Source of the DNA: DATDYW01 sp964574865
GTDB taxonomy: Bacteria > Patescibacteriota > Minisyncoccia > Phycocordibacterales > JAACPR01
Reading direction: 5' to 3'
Assembly (NCBI GenBank): GCA_964574865.1
Contig: CAZNOT010000006.1
Coordinates: 1-22,176 of the forward strand
DNA: 22,176 bases
This document shows, piece after piece, positions 19,052-22,176 of this stretch (position 1 is its first letter; every line of letters starts with the position of its first letter). The notes beneath the pieces are model-generated. The model was given only the letters and a program-made list of their open reading frames with translations, searched no databases and had not been told where the DNA came from. The position numbers and the translations under genes are program-made.

Positions 19052-20128
19052 ATGAAGAACTTTACCGCCGCCAAGTCCGCGCTCGCCATCGCGCTCGTCG
19101 CCCTCGCGGCCTCCTCCGCGCCCCTCTCCGCCGAGGCGGCCTCCAAGAACACCTGCGACGTCGAGGGCGCCGCCGGCATCGACGCCGAGTCGCTCTCGGC
19201 GACCTCGTCGCGCCCGACGCTCACCGGGGTCGCGTCCACGTCCCGCACGGTGCAGATTGTCATCCGCAAAGAGGGGAGCGAGAAGACGTACTACAAGAGC
19301 AAAATCGTCAGGGTGAAGAAGGGCGAGTGGTCCCTCCGCGTGCCCAAGAAGCTCAAGGACGGCGAGTACGACGTCGAGGTGTACTGCCCCAAAGTGAGCC
19401 GCGGCACGTCCATCGCGGCGGGCACGCTCGAGGTGGGCGGCGAGGTCGCGTCGAAGCCTAGGGCCGGCGCCGCTTTCACCGTCACCTCGATTCCGCTCCT
19501 CGCGGGCGGCGTCGCCGACGAGGGTGAATCTGTGCCGGTGGCCTACCTCCAGGTGCGTAACACCGGGAAGTCTGAGATCGATATGAAGGGCTTCTGGGTG
19601 AAGCAGAACGGCACCGCGTCGGCCGACGTGGTCGACGGATTCACCGTTGTCGACGGGACCGGCAGCTCGCGCGTCACGACCCGCGCATCGATCAGAAACG
19701 GCTCCGCGTTCGTGAAGACGGACGTCTCGATTGCCGCCGGCGATTTTGCCCTGTTCACCATCAAGGCGAACCTGGCCGACTCGTTCGGCTCGGCGTCCGG
19801 CAAGAACCTCAAGATCGACGTGACCTCCGCCGAGGGCGCCGCCAAGACCTCCGGCAAGTCCCCCACCCCGGGGCCGCCCGGGGCGCGGCGGGCGCCGCCC
19901 CGGTACCGCCCTGTCCCCTGGTCTGCCGCGGGTGGGGGATGCGCGCGCCGCCCGACGGGCGGCGCGCTCTTTTCTTTCGCTACCGGTGCGGGCACCCCGG
20001 CCAGCAGCACGGCCGCCGCTTTCCCCGCGCGAGGTCCTCGGCTGCGCGCGCGACGTGCTTCTCCCGCGTCTCCGCCTTCTTCACCGACGTTGCCCAGCAA
20101 ATCCACTCGTTCCGGGCGAGCGGCGTGA
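19052..20128 (+). CDS. Secreted two-domain protein; C-terminal part of the frame doubtful
   Basis: A signal peptide (residues 1-29, ending A-E-A-A) precedes an Ig-like beta domain (about 40-135, with S-R-P-T-L-T-G-V-A, K-G-E-W-S-L-R-V-P and D-G-E-Y-D-V-E-V). A second beta domain follows (about 145-268) with V-A-Y-L-Q-V-R-N-T-G-K-S-E-I and a terminal D-F-A-L-F-T-I-K strand. After about residue 270 (position 19860) the sequence turns into P/G/R/A-rich text unlike protein. The frame then runs through a strong terminator at 19943-19977 and over the opposite-strand gene at 19980-20231. None of the three forward frames has a stop between 19860 and the terminator. The true stop is probably lost through a sequence or assembly error, so the reliable part is 19052 to about 19860. 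The family is unknown; a surface adhesin-like role is possible. Confidence 0.65.
   Translation: MKNFTAAKSALAIALVALAASSAPLSAEAASKNTCDVEGAAGIDAESLSATSSRPTLTGVASTSRTVQIVIRKEGSEKTYYKSKIVRVKKGEWSLRVPKKLKDGEYDVEVYCPKVSRGTSIAAGTLEVGGEVASKPRAGAAFTVTSIPLLAGGVADEGESVPVAYLQVRNTGKSEIDMKGFWVKQNGTASADVVDGFTVVDGTGSSRVTTRASIRNGSAFVKTDVSIAAGDFALFTIKANLADSFGSASGKNLKIDVTSAEGAAKTSGKSPTPGPPGARRAPPRYRPVPWSAAGGGCARRPTGGALFSFATGAGTPASSTAAAFPARGPRLRARRASPASPPSSPTLPSKSTRSGRAA
19943..19977 (+). terminator. Strong terminator of the two-domain secreted protein gene
   Basis: A perfect 11-bp stem (19943-19953 with 19957-19967) is followed by TCTTTTCTTTC. It lies inside the nominal reading frame, which argues that the frame should have ended earlier. 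Confidence 0.88.
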
Positions 20129-20231
20129 CGGCGTTCCAAGCCGCGAGCGCCTTCGGGGAAGCGGCGAGCGCTCGCCGCAGGTCGGCGGGTACGCCGTGCG
20201 CGGTGCCGGAGGAAACTTTCTGGCTAGCCAC
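19980..20231 (-). CDS. YdeI/OmdA-like small protein, 83 aa
   Basis: The sequence follows the C-terminal helical region of the YdeI/OmpD-associated (OmdA) family: V-P-A-D-L-R-R-A-L-A-A-S-P-K-A-L-A-A-W, L-A-R-N-E-W-I-C-W, A-T-S-V-K-K-A-E-T-R-E-K-H-V, and G-K-R-R-P-C-C-W-P-G-C. Some family members have been linked to bacteriocin or peptide tolerance, but the biochemical role is unknown. Full YdeI proteins are about twice as long; this is the stand-alone helical form. The GTG start at 20231 follows TACACT with 6 nt between, in the 21-nt gap after the SET gene. The last residues end just before the opposite-strand terminator. Confidence 0.72.
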   Translation of the reverse strand: MASQKVSSGTAHGVPADLRRALAASPKALAAWNAVTPLARNEWICWATSVKKAETREKHVARAAEDLARGKRRPCCWPGCPHR

Positions 20232-20237
20232 GAGGCC

Positions 20238-20243
20238 AGTGTA
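20238..20243 (-). promoter_or_regulatory. -10 box TACACT of the YdeI-like gene, leaderless type
   Basis: It ends 6 nt before the GTG at 20231. Confidence 0.5.
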
Positions 20244-20252
20244 GCGCGGCGG

Positions 20253-20705
20253 CTAGCCTCTGCGGGCTTTGGCCGGGCGCGGCTTTAGGGGCGGGAGGTC
20301 GAGGCACTTCACGCACCGGCAGCCCTTCGGCTCAATGTGCCGGTCGAAGTACTCTTTCCCGTAGTCGTAGGAGAGCTCTTCGCCCGCCGCGATGCGCTTT
20401 TTGGAAAAGATGAACATCCGGCCGCTGCGCCCCACAGCCTCGCAGTTCGGGCGGCACGAGTGGTTGATGTACCGCGCGGTGTTGGACGGGACGTTCCCGT
20501 CGATGGTTTTACCCTTGGCGACCTCGAAGAGGTACTTGCCCCTGTCGCGGTCCGCCTCGGCCTCGCTGACCCGGCGGCCCGTGTACTCGACGACGCACAC
20601 GCCCTTCGGAATCTCCTCCTCGGCGAAGAGGCCTTTCCCGGTGCCCGACTTGCCCACGCGCAGCGCGTAGCCGCCGGGGGTGTACTTAGATTTTCGCTTG
20701 GCCAT
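20253..20705 (-). CDS. SET-domain protein lysine methyltransferase, 150 aa
   Basis: SET proteins transfer a methyl group from S-adenosylmethionine to lysine side chains. The whole protein is a minimal SET domain: G-K-G-L-F-A (24-28 region, SAM loop), V-E-Y-T-G (39-43), R-Y-I-N81-H-S-C84-R-P-N (SAM and pseudoknot motif), G-E-E-L-S-Y-D-Y115-G (catalytic Tyr region). A post-SET zinc site follows, C129-x-C131-x2-C134, completed by C84. The N-terminus and C-terminus are short and basic, suggesting nucleic-acid or ribosome proximity. In bacteria such proteins are known from Chlamydiae, Legionella and several CPR genomes. The substrate is unknown. It is followed after 21 nt by the YdeI-like gene and may be co-transcribed with it. 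Confidence 0.92.
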   Translation of the reverse strand: MAKRKSKYTPGGYALRVGKSGTGKGLFAEEEIPKGVCVVEYTGRRVSEAEADRDRGKYLFEVAKGKTIDGNVPSNTARYINHSCRPNCEAVGRSGRMFIFSKKRIAAGEELSYDYGKEYFDRHIEPKGCRCVKCLDLPPLKPRPAKARRG

Positions 20706-20798
20706 CGGTGCGGGGATAGAAATTTAGTACAGATCGTCTCTCGGCGAAAGGTCTCAGATTTGCTCGTTCGGAGCGGGACAAAACAGAGCGTTCATCCA

Positions 20799-20834
20799 GA
20801 AAGAAAAGCCGCCGGCGCAGGGAGCGCGCGGCGG
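20799..20834 (-). terminator. Terminator after the 104-aa membrane protein gene
   Basis: A 10-bp stem with one bulge (20809-20818 with 20824-20834) is followed by TTTTCTTTC on the minus strand. Confidence 0.8.
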
Positions 20835-20842
20835 AGGGTTGG

Positions 20843-21157
20843 CTACAGCCAGGATTGTATAGCCCGAGCCGCGAGGCTGACGCCGACCAGCATTGGCATG
20901 CCTCGCCAGACAATGGCCGCGAGCCACTCCCCGCGGCCGCCGTTAGCGACGTCCCACCGGGCGGCCGAGATGCGCATCAGGCGGTAGTCGCGCTCGTCGG
21001 AAGTTTCGGCGTCCCGGTGGTTGAGGAGAGCTCGAGCCTCGAGCGAGGCCAGCTCGCGATTTTTTTCGATGGTCTCCGGGGTTTTTGCTAGGCCGCGGAG
21101 GCCGAAGATTGCTAGCGCGAGGCCAGCGACGAATTGAACGATAGAGAAGGTATCCAT
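20843..21157 (-). CDS. Small membrane protein, 104 aa, unknown
   Basis: An N-terminal hydrophobic helix (residues 4-22) is followed by a charged, helical middle (25-70: K-T-P-E-T-I-E-K-N-R-E-L and later D-E-R-D-Y-R-L-M-R). A second hydrophobic helix lies near the end (about 79-98). The middle would face the cytoplasm as a helical hairpin. No family is recognised. The promoter TTGACT-N17-TACAGT ends 9 nt before the ATG, so start and transcription are well supported. A terminator lies 8 nt after the stop. Confidence 0.7.
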   Translation of the reverse strand: MDTFSIVQFVAGLALAIFGLRGLAKTPETIEKNRELASLEARALLNHRDAETSDERDYRLMRISAARWDVANGGRGEWLAAIVWRGMPMLVGVSLAARAIQSWL

Positions 21158-21166
21158 TCGTATTTC

Positions 21167-21195
21167 ACTGTAACACAGCTTAATAGGTGAGTCAA
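21167..21195 (-). promoter_or_regulatory. Promoter TTGACT-N17-TACAGT of the small membrane protein gene
   Basis: The -35 is at 21190-21195, the spacer 17 nt and the -10 at 21167-21172 (minus strand). Nine nt separate it from the ATG at 21157. The stretch from 21196 to 21330 shows no gene. Confidence 0.75.
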
Positions 21196-21332
21196 AGATT
21201 CCCCCTAGCGTGTCGGCGGACGCGAAACAGAGACGGCTTCTGTTCGAACCTCCCAGAACCTAGGCACAGAAAGACGGGAAGGACTTTTTCGGAACGCTCG
21301 TGCGGGTGGCTCCAACGCGCCACGTATCGGAA

Positions 21333-21385
21333 ATAAAAAAATCAGCCCCGCCGTTCACACCTGTCGGTGTTACTGGGCGGGGCTG
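21333..21385 (-). terminator. Terminator after the 209-aa protein gene
   Basis: A perfect 10-bp stem (21343-21352 with 21376-21385), with a small ACACC/GGTGT-type inner stem, is followed by ATTTTTTTATTT on the minus strand. The tail differs from the TTTTCTTTT of its neighbours. Confidence 0.88.
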
Positions 21386-21390
21386 GTGAG

Positions 21391-22020
21391 TTAGCCGATG
21401 GCGGCCGCCAAGGCTTCTCCTTGCCGGTCGAGCTCCTCTCGGAGCTGCTCGGCCGCATCCTTGCGGCCGAGCATGCCGTTATAGATGGCGGTTGCCACCT
21501 CCTCCGCCCCCTCGGCGCAGCCGCGGAGCTGCGCGAGGTCGCGGAGGTTACCCCAGAATTGGGCGCTTTCCAGACCTTCGTCTGGTTTGTGGCTGGCGAT
21601 CCGCGCCAGGGCGCGGATCGCCTCCATTCCAAACCCGGCAAGGAGGACCTTGCCGATGTGGTGGGCCTCGCGGGCGCTATCGTAATCCTCCAGCGTCGGG
21701 AACCACCCGAGAGTGGAGTTGACCTCCGTCACCTCGCACTCGGGAAATTCAACACCTGTGACGGCGTTGAGGGCTTGGCGGGCGCCCTCGAAGCTGGCGC
21801 GGGTGCCCGCGGGCACCACGTAGCGGTTCCCCTCGTCCGAGAACGAGTCGAACCGCGTTGATCCTCGGCGCGACCCGAGAACCAAGGCCGCTCCGTCGGA
21901 GGAGGGGGCGACCCAGTCGCCGAAGATGTTATCTGTGGCCTCGCCTTCCGCTGTGGGGCAGCGGTGAGGGAGATTTTTAGGGATGGTGAATCCCTGCTTG
22001 AACAAGATGTTCGCTCGCAT
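21391..22020 (-). CDS. Unknown soluble protein, 209 aa
   Basis: I set the start at ATG 22020 (M-R-A-N-I-L-F-K-Q-G-F), since the 47 codons before it look like untranslated sequence and include a CA-rich, nearly G-free stretch typical of leaders in this window. The N-terminal half (1-100) has beta-like strands with D-W-V-A-P-S-S-D-G-A-A-L-V-L-G-S. The C-terminal half (110-209) is helical and A/E/R-rich, ending in E-Q-L-R-E-E-L-D-R-Q-G-E-A-L. No signal peptide, membrane helix or known family is seen. A terminator closes the unit. The promoter upstream is unclear near the window end. Confidence 0.65.
   Translation of the reverse strand: MRANILFKQGFTIPKNLPHRCPTAEGEATDNIFGDWVAPSSDGAALVLGSRRGSTRFDSFSDEGNRYVVPAGTRASFEGARQALNAVTGVEFPECEVTEVNSTLGWFPTLEDYDSAREAHHIGKVLLAGFGMEAIRALARIASHKPDEGLESAQFWGNLRDLAQLRGCAEGAEEVATAIYNGMLGRKDAAEQLREELDRQGEALAAAIG
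21595..21622. repeat. Perfect 13-bp inverted repeat inside the 209-aa protein gene
   Basis: Arms 21595-21607 and 21610-21622 are fully complementary with a 2-nt centre (GGCGATCCGCGCC then its reverse complement). It codes for an A-I-R-A-L-A-R-I-A stretch. Confidence 0.7.
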
Positions 22021-22176
22021 CGTGAATTGTGATTGTGGTTGTGCTGGAAAGATTTGGGCCTTTCGGCTACCGTTTTTGGTGCTCGCTTTCCGTTCGAGCT
22101 CGGCTCCCCGTGCACCCTCTCGGGCGCGCGCAGAGCCGGGCTCGACGTGCCAAAAACTCACGCTGTCAAAGGCCTA

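Noticed and set aside
21236..21262. TTCGAAC sequence resembling a tRNA T-loop
   Set aside because: The flanking bases do not form a T stem on either strand and no acceptor or anticodon arm is found.
22021..22161. 47-codon N-terminal extension of the 209-aa protein
   Set aside because: The stretch looks like a leader (CA-rich, nearly G-free before ATG 22020) and its translation is low-complexity; it cannot be fully excluded.
1..22176. CRISPR arrays, insertion sequences, phage or toxin-antitoxin genes
   Set aside because: No spaced direct repeats, transposase or integrase motifs, or recognisable toxin/antitoxin families were seen on either strand.

Overview
The window is a GC-rich (roughly two-thirds G+C), densely packed bacterial segment. 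It holds about 30 protein genes on both strands and one tRNA-Ala(CGC), with short intergenic gaps. Several features point to the Patescibacteria/CPR, probably a high-GC Paceibacteria (Parcubacteria)-like lineage: small secreted charged proteins with paired cysteines, a DUF5667-type membrane protein, a minimal SET methyltransferase, almost no Shine-Dalgarno sites, and many genes without recognisable families. There is no rRNA or ribosomal protein gene to settle this, so the assignment is an inference.

Layout. Positions 1-170 are AT-rich and carry a tiny lipoprotein-like ORF with a real Shine-Dalgarno site, unlike everything after it. Positions 222-3490 hold a secreted charged protein, an EamA-type half transporter, a small membrane protein and, divergently, an M3 oligoendopeptidase. 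Positions 3745-5490 hold an unknown six-cysteine protein with a consensus promoter and strong terminator, a structured gap, tRNA-Ala, and a membrane-anchored cyclophilin. Positions 5542-8510 hold small unknown proteins, an anchored thioredoxin-fold protein, a DedA-type membrane protein and a fatty-acid-hydroxylase-superfamily protein. Positions 8547-12847 hold a VanY-type carboxypeptidase, an acyltransferase-3, a DUF2585/UPF0314 membrane protein, a hidden 54-residue ORF and a GH18 glycosidase. Positions 13040-16289 hold two small unknowns, an ABC-F ATPase and an L,D-transpeptidase. Positions 16396-20128 hold four secreted or surface proteins on the plus strand. Positions 19980-22020 hold a YdeI/OmdA-like small protein, the SET methyltransferase, a small membrane protein and an unknown protein.

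Functionally the window is biased to the cell envelope: peptidoglycan trimming and 3-3 cross-linking (VanY plus L,D-transpeptidase), sugar hydrolysis (GH18), lipid or surface modification (acyltransferase, hydroxylase), extracytoplasmic folding (cyclophilin, thioredoxin fold) and secreted proteins of unknown role.

The most interesting signal is regulatory. Many genes have a -10-like hexamer ending only 6-11 nt before the start codon, implying leaderless mRNAs. Others have G-poor, CA-rich leaders without a Shine-Dalgarno site. Most minus-strand genes end in a hairpin with the same TTTTCTTTT tail, often with the stop codon inside the hairpin. Two neighbouring secreted-protein genes share a spaced upstream element followed by a hairpin and TATCCAT.
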